Below, in pieces: positions 1 to 9,079 of a stretch of 64,000 bases of DNA. Each line of letters starts with the position of its first letter. Positions within the stretch are counted from its first letter, which is position 1. Both the position numbers and the translations under genes were made by a program. The notes under the pieces were generated by a model. That model saw only the letters and a program-made list of their open reading frames with translations. It made no database searches and was not told where the DNA came from. The stretch comes from Chrysophaeum taylorii (Eukaryota > Sar > Pelagophyceae > Pelagomonadales > Pelagomonadaceae), in NCBI GenBank assembly GCA_029834535.1, contig JAQMWT010000671.1, positions 248,001-312,000 of the forward strand, given 5' to 3'.

Positions 1-769
1 TCACTTCACCGAAATTTTGTGTCCAAAACCCACCTCCTCAGATTCCTTCACTTTTTGGCTGACGGCCTGACCTTGACCCCGTCTTATGAGCGAAGTGGAG
101 CCGCGCTAGCTGGAGGGGGGAATATGTTGATGATTAGGAGGAAACGCGGAACAGAATGAGGAGCACACAAAGAAAGAAACAGCCGATATATATCGATGCT
201 GACGTCGAACACGCCCGGCAAAAAAAAACTGGATGATAAACCAGGGAAACGTGTTGCTCGGCGCGGACGAGACGGACAAAGTTGCCCTACTGCGCACGAA
301 GAAGAATTTCATTGCGGCGGCCCGGATCAAGCATAGCGACCTCGGACACCACGAGACCGAGTTAAAAAACGCCCGAAGGCAGTGACAGGGCGCGGCAGGG
401 ACCGGCGCAGGCTTTTTTTTCAAAAAAAAAAGAAATGACGCTCACTCAATGCCTGCTTTAATAAAAAAAAATAATCTTGTTCATAACGACCAGCCTTAGT
501 ACCGCCGCCCACAACGCATTATTAATCAGCCGAAGAGGCGTCGTCCTCGACGTCGTCCTTGGATAGCATCCGACGGACAGCGGCGCGGGCCGATGACAGT
601 TCCGAGACCGGCTCGTTCTCCCGAGGCCTCGGCGATCGCGGGCAGCTAAAAGAGGCGACGATCCAGTCGATGTGTCCGTCCTAAACGAAGATTCCCAAAA
701 AATCGCTCCAGTAGTTGAAGTCTCTCTCTCTCTTTTGAATCTCTCTCTCCTCTTCGCAGAACTCTCCGG
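1..769. other. gene-free stretch at window start
   Basis: I see no supportable gene here. There is a 105-codon minus frame (106-423) with no recognisable motif, a CT-rich tract just ahead of the next ORF (about 720-755) and short poly-A runs. The CT-rich tract could be a pyrimidine-rich 5' leader of the ORF at 770, which is inference only. Confidence 0.4.
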
Positions 770-1267
770 ATGAGTTGGAAAAAACTTGGGAGCAAGCTAA
801 GCAACACGGCCAAAGGGGTCGGCCGCGGTGTCAGTGACGCGGCGAAGGACGCTGGCCGAGAAACCAGCAACGCGGCCAAAGGCGTCGGCCGCGGTGTCAG
901 TGACGCGGCCAAAGATGCGGTGAAAGGGGTGCAGAAGCTCGGCGAGCACACGGTTGGCGGCATTGACGCGATGAAGCGGCTTGTCACTGGCGAAAGTGCT
1001 TGGTCTCCGAAGGCCGTCGCGGAAGCATTTGAGAAGGCGGGGGGAGACATTGGACGGGAGTGGAATCAGTTGGACCATGATCAAAAGATGTTTATCGTGG
1101 CTGCAATGATCGTCGCCGGTGGTTATTTTCTATATACGTCCGGCGTTGCTCTTGAATTTGCGCTACAGGTCCAGGCCGGCGGGCAGACCATCACAATTCC
1201 AATCTTCAACACGGAAACAGGACATCTTGTGTCTCGCCGCGGGCGAGACGGCTGCGAATTCGTTTGA
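770..1267 (+). CDS. small membrane protein with 22-residue amphipathic repeats
   Basis: The ORF opens with a genuine ATG and encodes 165 residues. Residues about 11-54 are two near-identical 22-residue repeats (S-N-x-A-K-G-V-G-R-G-V-S-D-A-A-K-D-A...), visible at DNA level as a 66-bp period starting near 808 and 874. The pattern is Ala/Lys/Asp-rich and amphipathic, like LEA-type or bacterial membrane-associated helices. A single hydrophobic segment follows at about residues 106-130. The 3' part overlaps the DUF2778 frame (1119-1760) in another phase, and how the two frames relate is unresolved. Function is unknown. It may be the membrane-anchored N-terminal region belonging with the downstream domain, or an independent small protein. 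Confidence 0.4.
   Translation: MSWKKLGSKLSNTAKGVGRGVSDAAKDAGRETSNAAKGVGRGVSDAAKDAVKGVQKLGEHTVGGIDAMKRLVTGESAWSPKAVAEAFEKAGGDIGREWNQLDHDQKMFIVAAMIVAGGYFLYTSGVALEFALQVQAGGQTITIPIFNTETGHLVSRRGRDGCEFV
801..917 (+). repeat. 66-bp period tandem repeat inside ORF
   Basis: Two copies of a 66-bp unit (22 codons) start near 808 and 874 and share long identical blocks such as ggtgtcagtgacgcgg. The second copy differs from the first by only a few bases across the shared core, which suggests recent internal duplication or gene conversion. Confidence 0.8.
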
Positions 1268-1760
1268 GACGAGAGACTTGACGTCGGCGGAGGACGGAGA
1301 GGAAGCGGATCCCCTTGAGCACACGCACCCTCCACCTCCCAGGCCGCCACCGCCCCCTTCCAGGAGCTGGACATTTTCGCATAGCAAGGGGATGCTGGAG
1401 CTGCGAGCGAATGGAGCCATCGAAGTGAAGCAGGTCGGCGCGTACTCGGGCAAAGGCAAATACGCGAACAAGACCGAGAGTCTCAAAAATTTGGGACCGA
1501 TTCCACGAGGATATTATGTGGTCGAGAAGATATTCGCCACGCACAAGGATCGGGTGGACGCTGGCTACACGAAAAAATTGGGTGACCAAGTCATCCATCT
1601 CAAGCCAGATGCTTCCACGAACGTGTACGGCCGCGGCGACTTCCGCGTTCACGGCGACAACTCGAAGGGCGATCGGTCGGCTTCGAATGGATGCATCATC
1701 GCCGCTCCTGGTATCCGCCGCAAGTTCGAGCTTGGCGATCGCATCCTCGTCACGGATTAA
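1119..1760 (+). CDS. DUF2778/Tlde1-like L,D-transpeptidase-type domain
   Basis: This open frame encodes a Pro-rich linker (about residues 72-84) followed by a compact domain of about 125 residues to the stop. The domain shows the hallmarks of DUF2778 (Tlde1-type) proteins: a G-P-I-P-x-G-x-Y segment, then H-G-D-N-S with S-x-S-N-G-C-I about ten residues later. These match the conserved His and the catalytic Cys of that L,D-transpeptidase-like fold. In bacteria the family includes type VI secretion effectors that act on peptidoglycan, so presence in a eukaryotic genome suggests transfer from bacteria. No ATG lies ahead of the domain in this frame. The frame overlaps the ORF at 770-1267, and whether the locus is spliced, intact or a relic cannot be decided from sequence alone. 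Confidence 0.5.
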   Translation: MVIFYIRPALLLNLRYRSRPAGRPSQFQSSTRKQDILCLAAGETAANSFETRDLTSAEDGEEADPLEHTHPPPPRPPPPPSRSWTFSHSKGMLELRANGAIEVKQVGAYSGKGKYANKTESLKNLGPIPRGYYVVEKIFATHKDRVDAGYTKKLGDQVIHLKPDASTNVYGRGDFRVHGDNSKGDRSASNGCIIAAPGIRRKFELGDRILVTD

Positions 1761-2520
1761 AGAACTCAAGAAAAGAGCCAACTCTCACAGAGACGCGGAC
1801 GTGCCTTCAATAAATCCACTCCGAGCTCAAGCTTCTTCCTCTTTATTGTACTCTAGAGCTCTTCTACTCCCTGCTAGCTCGTTCTCTTTCTCGCTCCCTC
1901 TTCGCCTTTTCCTTCATCTCCCCTTCCGGTTTCCGCTAGCCGGCTCTATTCGCTTTTATACCACTCCTCCCATCACACTATCACACCTAGGTATCTCTCT
2001 CCCTCTAGAGTTATGCGGTGTAACTCCGAGTTTTGGCCCCGCAACGCAGCAGCACCAAGACCGACTGGAGAGAGAGACCCGGCGGATTTTAGTGGAGTCT
2101 ATCCAGTGCCTTGCGAAGGTCCACCGTCTACAAGAAGCAGCTCATAACACGGATATCACAGCTCCGGAAGCCGAAAGCCCGGAAGCGGGCAGCGAAAGAG
2201 TGTTGGGGTTAGGCTTCCGAAATTTCGTTCCGGAATATCCGATATGTTCCGGAAAGAGCTTCTGACGCGATGATGCGTTGCCTTCTTCCATATGCTTCGA
2301 GACGAACCGTTTCTGATCTTGAGCCAAAGGCCCTGTGCCCTTGATGCGTGATTTACGATGTATTTATAAATGATTTCTTCTAGTGACGTCATGGCCCCGC
2401 TTCACCTCCTCACACTCCAGTACCGCGCTCAAATCTCGTCGCCCTCGCCGAGTTTTCGGATTCTAACAACTGCAAGAGAAGCACACCAATGACCCCGACC
2501 TCGCGCGCGCCATGTATGTA

Positions 2521-2556
<36 letters not shown>

Positions 2557-2730
2557 CAAGGAGCTTAAAAAATCAAACTCGGTCGACGCCCAGTACTACT
2601 ACTACCTCCGCGATCTCCTCGGCTGCCTACTGATCGTCCTAAAAAAAAAAATGCTGCTGCTGCGGCTGCTTAGCCTTGAGGGACTCGCTCCCTCGACATG
2701 TTGTATGGAGAGAAGTTGCTTTCCGCCACA
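1761..2730. other. gene-free stretch with a tetranucleotide array
   Basis: No gene is supported between the DUF2778 frame and the ATRX-like stop codon. The stretch holds pyrimidine-rich sequence at 1830-1960, a (TGTC) array at 2521-2556 and a poly-A run near 2641. The ORFs here show no family motifs. Confidence 0.5.
2521..2556 (+). repeat. (TGTC)9 microsatellite
   Basis: Nine uninterrupted TGTC units. The reverse-complement motif (GACA) forms another array at 52461-52501, and short CTGT runs occur near 33405. Confidence 0.95.
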
Positions 2731-5700
2731 TCATGAAGTAGTAATATGATGGGAGGAGATATCCATGGTGGATAAGAGGGCGGCGGCGGCGGGTGGTATG
2801 TTCATCGGTGGCTGGTGGGCGGCCGCTTGGCGGATCGCGGCGGCGGCCTCTTGGGCCCGCGTTGGGAGGCCCTGCTTCTCGCGGTCGTACTCGTCCATCG
2901 CCTCCTCGAACTCGGCCTCGTCGAGCTTCTCGTCGGCGTTCTCTCTGTAGAAGGTGTCGGTGACGGTGGTCTCGACAATCTTGTCCTTGTGACGCGCGAG
3001 AGTCCCGTGCAAGACGGGGTCTTCTTGGACGTGGTCGAGGCAAACGTCGATATTATCGTCGTCCAAGGTGGCTAGATTTTCCAAATCTTCTGCGGCCCAC
3101 ATCCGCTCGTAGGCGCCGTCGTCGACGCATCTGAGGGACAAGTGGTCCTTTTGCATCGCGCGCTTGTAGACCGTGTGTTCGAAGCCCTGCATCACGAGGC
3201 GGTAAATAAAAACCTTCTTTTTTTGTCCGTAGCGGAAACAGCGGCAGAGGGCCTGCTTGTCGATGGCGGGGTTCCAGGAGGAGTCGAACAAAACGACGCG
3301 GTTCGCCGAGACGAGGTTAATGCCCATGTTTCCCGCCTTGGTGGACAACAAAAAGACGCGCGCTTTACTCCCGGATTCGAAAGCTTCGACGCGACGCTGG
3401 CGTTCGGTAGATCCCGTCCCGCCGTCGATGCGGAGAATGTCCGCGTTCATCGTCCACCGGCGCGAGTCCGTGGAGCCGAGGTCTCGCCTCTTGTCGCACC
3501 ACGCGTCCGTCCTCAGGACGCGTTCGATGTAGTCGAGGGTCGGGATAGATTGGCTGAATACGACGACCTTGTCGTCGACGACCATCGACCTCGCGATGAT
3601 ATCGAACAAAATCGACATTTTCGACGAGAGTCGGACCGTGTCCTCGACGGGCGGGTCGACGGCGTACTCGGCGCGCATCATCGCCGCGACTTCGTCGTGC
3701 CAGTTCCACGGCTTGGCCGGCTCGGCGAGAGGCGCGTCTTCTTCCTCCTCGAGAGAACGAGACCCTTCCGACGACGACGACGACGACGACGACGATTCCA
3801 GCTCGACGACCTCCTCCTCCTCGTCGTCTCCGCGTTTTTTCTTTTTCTTTTTCTTCTTCAACTCGAGCGGGTTCGACACCAGGAGGAGATTGCTGGTGAG
3901 CGCGGCAATCGAATCGGTCGCGGCAATAAGAGGCGGTGCCGCCGCTCGCCCGGAGGCGGCGGCGGTCGAAGAAGAAGAAGAAGAAGAAGAAAAAGAAGAA
4001 GAAGAATTATTGCCGACGTGAGTCAGCGGATGGTTCCCCAACTTCAAGAGGGGCTGGTGCGCCAAGAGGGCGTTGAGGGCGACGGCCCCGGCAACGAATC
4101 CCGCGTAGAGGCGGCGCTGGACCGAGGTGAGCTTCGCCACGACCAGGTACTCGGTCTTGTCTATCTCCTGCGCGAGGAGCGCCTGGTCCTTCCTCAGCAC
4201 GAAATCTCGTATTTTCGTCCCGAGAACGTAGACCCTCTTTTGCATCTTCTTGACGTCGGTCTTGGAGGAGTCGACGCACATGCCGTTCTTTATGGGATCC
4301 TCGAAGTTCTTTTTGAACTCGGCCCTCGTCCCGAGGACGGTCCCTCGAACGAAAGTTATCATCGAGTGGTACTCCATCAAGTTGTTCTGGAGGGGCGTGC
4401 CGGTCAAAGCGACGCGTCTGCGCGTCCGAATCCCGGCGAAGGCCTTGAACCGTTTGTTGTTTGGGTTTTTTACGAGGTGGGCCTCGTCGAGGACCAGGAC
4501 GTCCGGGCCCGGATCCTGGAGCGCCTTCCTCGCCTCGACGACGAACGAGTCCTCGCCCTTTTCGTCGTCGTCGTCGTCGTCGACGAGTAAAGATTCGAGA
4601 GGCTTGCCGCCGTAGGTGACCATTTTCATTCCATCCAATTGGCTGACGTCGCGGGTCGCGTTCCAGCAGAAGGCCTTGGGGCACGCGTAGGTCGCGCGCT
4701 GGTACGAGATGACGCCGCCGACCAGCAAATCCGCCCTCACGTCGGGCCGTCCGACGACGGAAATCACGTTTCGACCCGGAACGAGGGCGCCGCGCGCCGC
4801 GAGCTGGTCGAGGCTCTCGCTCTTCTTCTTCTTCTTTTTCTGACGAGGAGGATTATCTTTGGCGGTGGTGGTGGTGGTGCAGACCATCTTCTGGTACGAG
4901 TCGTAGCTCACGACCAAGACGCCGCCGCGCAACGACCACGCTCGTAACTGTCCAAGTCTGTCGCGTCTCGAGTCGAAAACCCTCACGCGCTTGAGCAAGG
5001 CGGAGTCAGAATCGCACCATTTCGCGAATTCGGCTTCCCAGTTACGGACCACGTTCGCGGGCGCGACGACGAGCGCGGTCTTGATTTGGGTCTTGGCGCG
5101 ACCGTGGTTGAAGAGCGCCGCGAGGTACGCGATCGTCGTGAGCGACTTTCCGAGACCCATCGAGTAAGCCAAAACGCAGCCCAACGGAATCGGGTCCTCG
5201 CAGCCCGTCGGGTACTTGTCGAGCTGGTCGACGCTCTCGATCGTCTGCTCGAAGATGAAGCGGGCGCCCTCGATTTGGTGGGCTTTGAGCACGCCGCCGC
5301 ACAGGTACGACGGCAGGTACACCGTTTCTGCCTCGGTTTCGCCGTCGTTCAGCGCGACGCGCTCGACGTCCGACGAGGAGGAACGACCTACTGCTGCTGC
5401 CTCGACGACGGGCGAGCGCGGCGGGCTACTCGTTGCTGCTGCTGCCTCGAGCGACGCGCGCGACGACAGCCTCTCTTTGCGCGCCTTGATCCGGTCTCTC
5501 TTCTCCTGCTCGAGCTTGGTCGCTTCCTGCGTCTCCGCGCTCAGGTCGTTTTCGTCCAAGACGTCTCCGATGTCCTTGCGCTTGGGGACCTTCAGGTTGG
5601 TCAGCCGCGTCGGCGACGACCCCGAGGACAACTTCTTCTTCTTACTCCTCTTCGAGGAGGAGGAGGAGGAGGAGGAGGAGGATAAACAACACTTACCACT

Positions 5701-7557
5701 CCTACCGCGGTCGTCGTCTTCGCTGTCGACGCATATCGGCTCCTCTCGCGACCGTCCGGTTCCAGCGGTGGTGGTGGTCCTGGCGCCGGCCCGGTGTTTT
5801 CGTTCTTCTTGTTGTTGTTGGTAGTGGTGGTGGTGGTGGTGCCCCCGCACGAAGTCCTCGGGGTCGTGCCGCGGCAGCTCGAAGTAGGTCTTGTCGCCCT
5901 CGCGCAGCGGCAAGAGCACGTAGGCCTCGATCGGGTGGTGGCGCGCGTCGCGCGCGCTCGAGAGACCCCCAAACCTGACGGCCGCCGCTCGCGTTATCAC
6001 CGTAGACTCGCCCGCCCCCAGGTCCTTCGAATCCACCACCACCTGCGTCTTTGCCCGTTCGCACCGCGTCAGCTCGATGCCATCCGGCACGCGTCTCAGG
6101 ACTGCGAGCTCGCGAGATATTTTCTTGTTAAGCGGGCCGCACACCGCGACGTGCCCCGCCTCGTCCTCGTTCTTCTGCCGCCCGATCGTCGCCGGACACC
6201 GGATGAGGTGCTGCGCGCGCTCGGCCGGCAGGTAGATCATGCCGTCGGCATCCTGGCCTACGATCCACGCGCGTCGTCGTCCTCCGCGCTCCCACACGGG
6301 AGCGCGACGCGGCGTCGTCGAATGCACCTCGACCACCTCGACCTCGGGCGACGACGAAAGGGGGCCCGACGATGACACAACCTCTTTGCGACGAGATACC
6401 TCCTTGTTGTCGCGGGATCGCTTCCTTTTGACTGCAACCACCTCCTCTTCCTCGTGCCGGCGCACGACCTTAGCCTTTTGCTCGCGACGCTTCTCGTTTT
6501 CCTCGATAAGTTTCCGTTCCGCGGGATCCTTTATCTCTCGAGCCCAATTCTCGTCCAACTCGTCGATTTCCTCGGCCTGCTCGCGCACTCTTTCGTCCTG
6601 AATACTCTCGAGGGTCGCGCTATACACGGCCTCGTACTCGCTCCCGAGTTCCTTTTTCCGGCGCTCGTCGAAGCCCGTCGCCCCCACCGTCTCGCCGACC
6701 AGCGCCATCGCCCCGCCTCGGCTCCTCTTCAGCTTCATCGGCCGCTTCGCCTGGTTCTCCGCCTCGGCGGCCTCCACCCAGGCCCGTGCCTCGGCGTCCT
6801 CGGGAGCCTCGTACGATACTTCCTCGTCGTCGAGGTCCTCGCCCGATCCGCGCGCGCACGCCCTCACGACTCCTCTCTTCCGCGACGCGAGCTTTGGCGC
6901 CTTGGCCCACGCCGTCGACAGCGTCGTACCGCCGGCCGCGTTCGCCGCCTCCAACGCCATATAAAACATCGCCAAATCCACGCCGGCGGCCTCGGCCCGC
7001 TCCTGCGCGGCTGCGTGCTCGCGCTCGAGCAGCTCGAGCTTGCGCTCGAGCAGCCTCAGACACTCGTCCAACTCGTCGTCGATCGCCTCCTCGTCCTCTA
7101 TCTCCGCCGCGATCCCCAAGCGCAGCCGCTCCACCATCTCCGGCTCGAGCTTCTCCTGGGTTTCGGCGAGCTCGGACTCGAACCGCAACAACCGAGCAGC
7201 TTCGTCGGGATCCGCGTCGGGGGGGGGGGGAAATCCTCCGCCGCCGCCCGCGGGCTCGCACGCCGGACACTCCCGCCACTCCTCGGATGCGTCGGCGCGT
7301 TCCACGTACGAGCTCCCCAGGTGCCTCGAGAGGCAATCCCGGCACCAGTTCCGCCCGCACCCATCGCACACCAACAGCTCCCCGCCGTCCCCGCACCACG
7401 CGCAACACTCTTCCCCATCGCATTCCTCGAGCGCTTCGAGGCAGAGCCCGCACACCGCTCTTCCCGGCACCACCGGGTGCTCGTGGCTCGTCAGAACCCT
7501 CGAACTCTCCACGCCGCACACCGTGCAGCACGCGGTGATGATCACTTCCTCTTCCAT
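2731..7557 (-). CDS. ATRX: ATRX-like SNF2 chromatin remodeller with ADD and FHA-like domains
   Basis: A single 1608-residue frame. Residues about 9-104 form a Cys-rich ADD-type module with a GATA-like finger and a PHD-like finger (C-A-W-C-G-D-G-G, C-D-G-C-G). A coiled coil follows at about 125-190. Residues 425-545 look FHA-like: T-I-G-R, then I-S-R-E-L, then a V-R-F-G strand. An I-C-V-D-S-E-D-D-D motif near 608-616 resembles a SUMO-interacting motif. The SNF2 engine follows, with M-G-L-G-K-S at 800-805, D-E-A-H at 1024-1027, T-G-T-P-L-Q-N-N, and motif VI C-F-R-Y-G-Q-K-K near 1440. Known ATRX proteins deposit H3.3 and silence repeats. The long Ser, Lys, Asp and His runs come from trinucleotide repeats. 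The start is the first ATG (7557); upstream in-frame sequence offers only TTG. FHA is not a usual ATRX domain, so that part is the least certain. Confidence 0.9.
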   Translation of the reverse strand: MEEEVIITACCTVCGVESSRVLTSHEHPVVPGRAVCGLCLEALEECDGEECCAWCGDGGELLVCDGCGRNWCRDCLSRHLGSSYVERADASEEWRECPACEPAGGGGGFPPPPDADPDEAARLLRFESELAETQEKLEPEMVERLRLGIAAEIEDEEAIDDELDECLRLLERKLELLEREHAAAQERAEAAGVDLAMFYMALEAANAAGGTTLSTAWAKAPKLASRKRGVVRACARGSGEDLDDEEVSYEAPEDAEARAWVEAAEAENQAKRPMKLKRSRGGAMALVGETVGATGFDERRKKELGSEYEAVYSATLESIQDERVREQAEEIDELDENWAREIKDPAERKLIEENEKRREQKAKVVRRHEEEEVVAVKRKRSRDNKEVSRRKEVVSSSGPLSSSPEVEVVEVHSTTPRRAPVWERGGRRRAWIVGQDADGMIYLPAERAQHLIRCPATIGRQKNEDEAGHVAVCGPLNKKISRELAVLRRVPDGIELTRCERAKTQVVVDSKDLGAGESTVITRAAAVRFGGLSSARDARHHPIEAYVLLPLREGDKTYFELPRHDPEDFVRGHHHHHHYQQQQEERKHRAGARTTTTAGTGRSREEPICVDSEDDDRGRSGKCCLSSSSSSSSSSKRSKKKKLSSGSSPTRLTNLKVPKRKDIGDVLDENDLSAETQEATKLEQEKRDRIKARKERLSSRASLEAAAATSSPPRSPVVEAAAVGRSSSSDVERVALNDGETEAETVYLPSYLCGGVLKAHQIEGARFIFEQTIESVDQLDKYPTGCEDPIPLGCVLAYSMGLGKSLTTIAYLAALFNHGRAKTQIKTALVVAPANVVRNWEAEFAKWCDSDSALLKRVRVFDSRRDRLGQLRAWSLRGGVLVVSYDSYQKMVCTTTTTAKDNPPRQKKKKKKSESLDQLAARGALVPGRNVISVVGRPDVRADLLVGGVISYQRATYACPKAFCWNATRDVSQLDGMKMVTYGGKPLESLLVDDDDDDEKGEDSFVVEARKALQDPGPDVLVLDEAHLVKNPNNKRFKAFAGIRTRRRVALTGTPLQNNLMEYHSMITFVRGTVLGTRAEFKKNFEDPIKNGMCVDSSKTDVKKMQKRVYVLGTKIRDFVLRKDQALLAQEIDKTEYLVVAKLTSVQRRLYAGFVAGAVALNALLAHQPLLKLGNHPLTHVGNNSSSSFSSSSSSSSTAAASGRAAAPPLIAATDSIAALTSNLLLVSNPLELKKKKKKKKRGDDEEEEVVELESSSSSSSSSEGSRSLEEEEDAPLAEPAKPWNWHDEVAAMMRAEYAVDPPVEDTVRLSSKMSILFDIIARSMVVDDKVVVFSQSIPTLDYIERVLRTDAWCDKRRDLGSTDSRRWTMNADILRIDGGTGSTERQRRVEAFESGSKARVFLLSTKAGNMGINLVSANRVVLFDSSWNPAIDKQALCRCFRYGQKKKVFIYRLVMQGFEHTVYKRAMQKDHLSLRCVDDGAYERMWAAEDLENLATLDDDNIDVCLDHVQEDPVLHGTLARHKDKIVETTVTDTFYRENADEKLDEAEFEEAMDEYDREKQGLPTRAQEAAAAIRQAAAHQPPMNIPPAAAALLSTMDISSHHITTS

Positions 7558-7983
7558 CAATCATCAACCGTTGCTTGGGTGCTTTTCATCACACACCAGA
7601 GCTTGCTACTTTTTCAGTGTGAATTCAAAAAAGCGCGGCGGCGGCGGCGGTAAAAAATAAAAAGCCTTCTTGGGGGGTGTGGGCTGTTTCGGTGAGTGAG
7701 TGGATTGTTTACGTCGATCCACCAACTTGAAAAAAGAATCACGTTGACTGACGTCCCGTCCGTCCTCTTATTTATCTATCTATGGCCGCCCTCTTGACGC
7801 CGGCGACGTGCCCGAGGGCGGTGAGGGTGCAGCGCGCCCAGGACATTGGCGATTTCCCACTCGCGGCACCTACGTGTTGGCGAACTTGGCTTGAACCCCC
7901 CCGCATTGATGGCACGTTAGCGCACCCATCATCTACGTGCGCCCCAATAAACCAGCGTTCTGGCTCTCTGCCTTACGATGTTA

Positions 7984-8016
7984 TAACTAACTAACTAACT
8001 AACTTCAGACCTCTCC
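7984..8016 (+). repeat. (TAAC) run with a shared 3' tail
   Basis: Four to five TAAC units are followed by ttcagacctctc. The same combination, actaactaac plus the ttcagacctctc tail, recurs at about 53713-53737, so the block is shared by more than a simple microsatellite would explain. Confidence 0.6.
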
Positions 8017-8019
8017 CGA

Positions 8020-8345
8020 GCATGGGAGCCAGGCCGGACCGACAGGAGCCAGTCCGGAATCACGGGCCTGTAGACGAGGAGCGCCGAAAGGTCGGTCGGC
8101 GGAGAGTGACCATCAAGCTTGTCGCCATGCGACGAGGAGATCGCGATATCACTGACAACCAACTCGTCGATAACCTTCCGTCTTCGCCCCCCGGCCATAC
8201 ACCGTCCCACTGCGAACGTTCCGGCTGCCAACCGGCCCGCCCGGGAGGCGAATAGGTGCCAACCTACGCCGGGAGGGCGGATGCCCTCGCAAGGCTCAGG
8301 ATTCATGAGGCACCGTCCTCCATCGCAACCGCAGTCGGCGATCAG
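8020..8345 (+). repeat. dispersed repeat, copy 1
   Basis: This segment is similar to the reverse complement of 58762-59050. The clearest block is tgcgaacgttccggct followed by ccaaccggcccgcccgg and ccaacctacgccggga. Weaker similarity runs both sides, including cgcaaggc-cagg and gtcctc-atcgcaacc. The copies differ by substitutions and a gap of about a dozen bases, so they are old. It could be a non-autonomous element or a duplicated regulatory or RNA sequence. Confidence 0.65.
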
Positions 8346-8453
8346 GGTAAGGGACATTACAAGCCACCCAAACACACGGGTTGTTTGTTGTTGTTTGGAG
8401 AGGGTTATTATTAAAAGATTGGCAATAAGAAGAGGTCGGGGGCGTCGAAAGGG

Positions 8454-8478
8454 TTATTATTATTATTATTATTATTAT
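8454..8478 (+). repeat. (TTA) microsatellite at a start codon
   Basis: Eight TTA units end in TTATG, so the array directly abuts the ATG of the p24 gene at 8477. Length changes would alter the 5' UTR but not the protein. Confidence 0.9.
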
Positions 8479-9079
8479 GCTCCGCCTCGTCTCGCTCTGC
8501 CGCCTCGTTGGCGCCATGTTCCTCGTTCTCGAGGACAAGAGCGAGTGCTTCAACGTCGAGCAGCCCGTCGAAACGCGAATGAAGGTGCGCTACGAAATCC
8601 CCTCGCTCGAAAAATTGACCCCGAGCGAGACGAAGAACGGGGTCAAGGTTGCTCTCACCGACAGAAGAAGCGAGACGGTCTTCTTTTCCAAGACGATCGC
8701 CGACCACGCGGGGGAACTCGAGCTCGTCACGCAAGCCGCCAGCCCCCACCAGCTCTGCTTCAAGGCCACGCGCGGACCACTCAGATTCGACATCGACATC
8801 GACGTCGGTTTCCCGGACAAATACTACGACGACCTCGTCGCTGATCACAAAATGGACAAGCTGCAGATCGAAGTTGTCAAACTCAATGACGAACTCGCCG
8901 AGATATTGAGCGAAGCGGACTACATGAAGGACAAGGAAGTCAAGTTTCACAAGAAATCCGAGAGAGTTAACTTGGCCGCTATATGGTGGCCCGTCCTTCA
9001 GCTCGCCATCCTTGTTGTCACCGCCCTCTTTGGGGTTAAAAATCTCAAGCACTTCTTCTCCGCCAAGTCCCTCTACTAG
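8477..9079 (+). CDS. p24/TMED family cargo receptor
   Basis: A 200-residue type I membrane protein with the p24 (emp24/GP25L/TMED) layout. Residues 1-13 are a short signal peptide. A GOLD domain spans about 17-110, with the paired cysteines at C24 (S-E-C-F) and C94 (Q-L-C-F). A coiled coil lies at about 125-165, a transmembrane helix at about 168-187 and a short cytosolic tail holds a di-Phe motif (H-F-F). Family members cycle between ER and Golgi, binding COPI and COPII coats and loading secretory cargo. The tail ends K-S-L-Y rather than with a classical KKxx signal. The first ATG is preferred because it supplies the signal peptide; the Met at 14 would start inside the mature domain. The gene shares its upstream region with the ATRX-like gene. 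Confidence 0.9.
   Translation: MLRLVSLCRLVGAMFLVLEDKSECFNVEQPVETRMKVRYEIPSLEKLTPSETKNGVKVALTDRRSETVFFSKTIADHAGELELVTQAASPHQLCFKATRGPLRFDIDIDVGFPDKYYDDLVADHKMDKLQIEVVKLNDELAEILSEADYMKDKEVKFHKKSERVNLAAIWWPVLQLAILVVTALFGVKNLKHFFSAKSLY

Larger units (their letters stand above)
7561..8476. other. intergenic region between divergent ATRX-like and p24 genes
   Basis: This is shared upstream space for the minus-strand ATRX-like gene and the plus-strand p24 gene. It holds a (TAAC) run at 7984-8003, a diverged dispersed repeat (8020-8345) and a (TTA) array at 8454-8478 that runs into the p24 start codon. The segment 7795-7840 also resembles 19795-19843. No coding sequence is supported. Confidence 0.5.

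Noticed and set aside
3142-4590. 482-codon plus-strand frame opposite the ATRX-like gene
   Set aside because: It is a shadow of the strong GC codon bias and repeat content of the minus-strand gene; it carries no domain. The same holds for long frames at 36784-38610, 37668-38684, 40895-42721 and 48326-50065.
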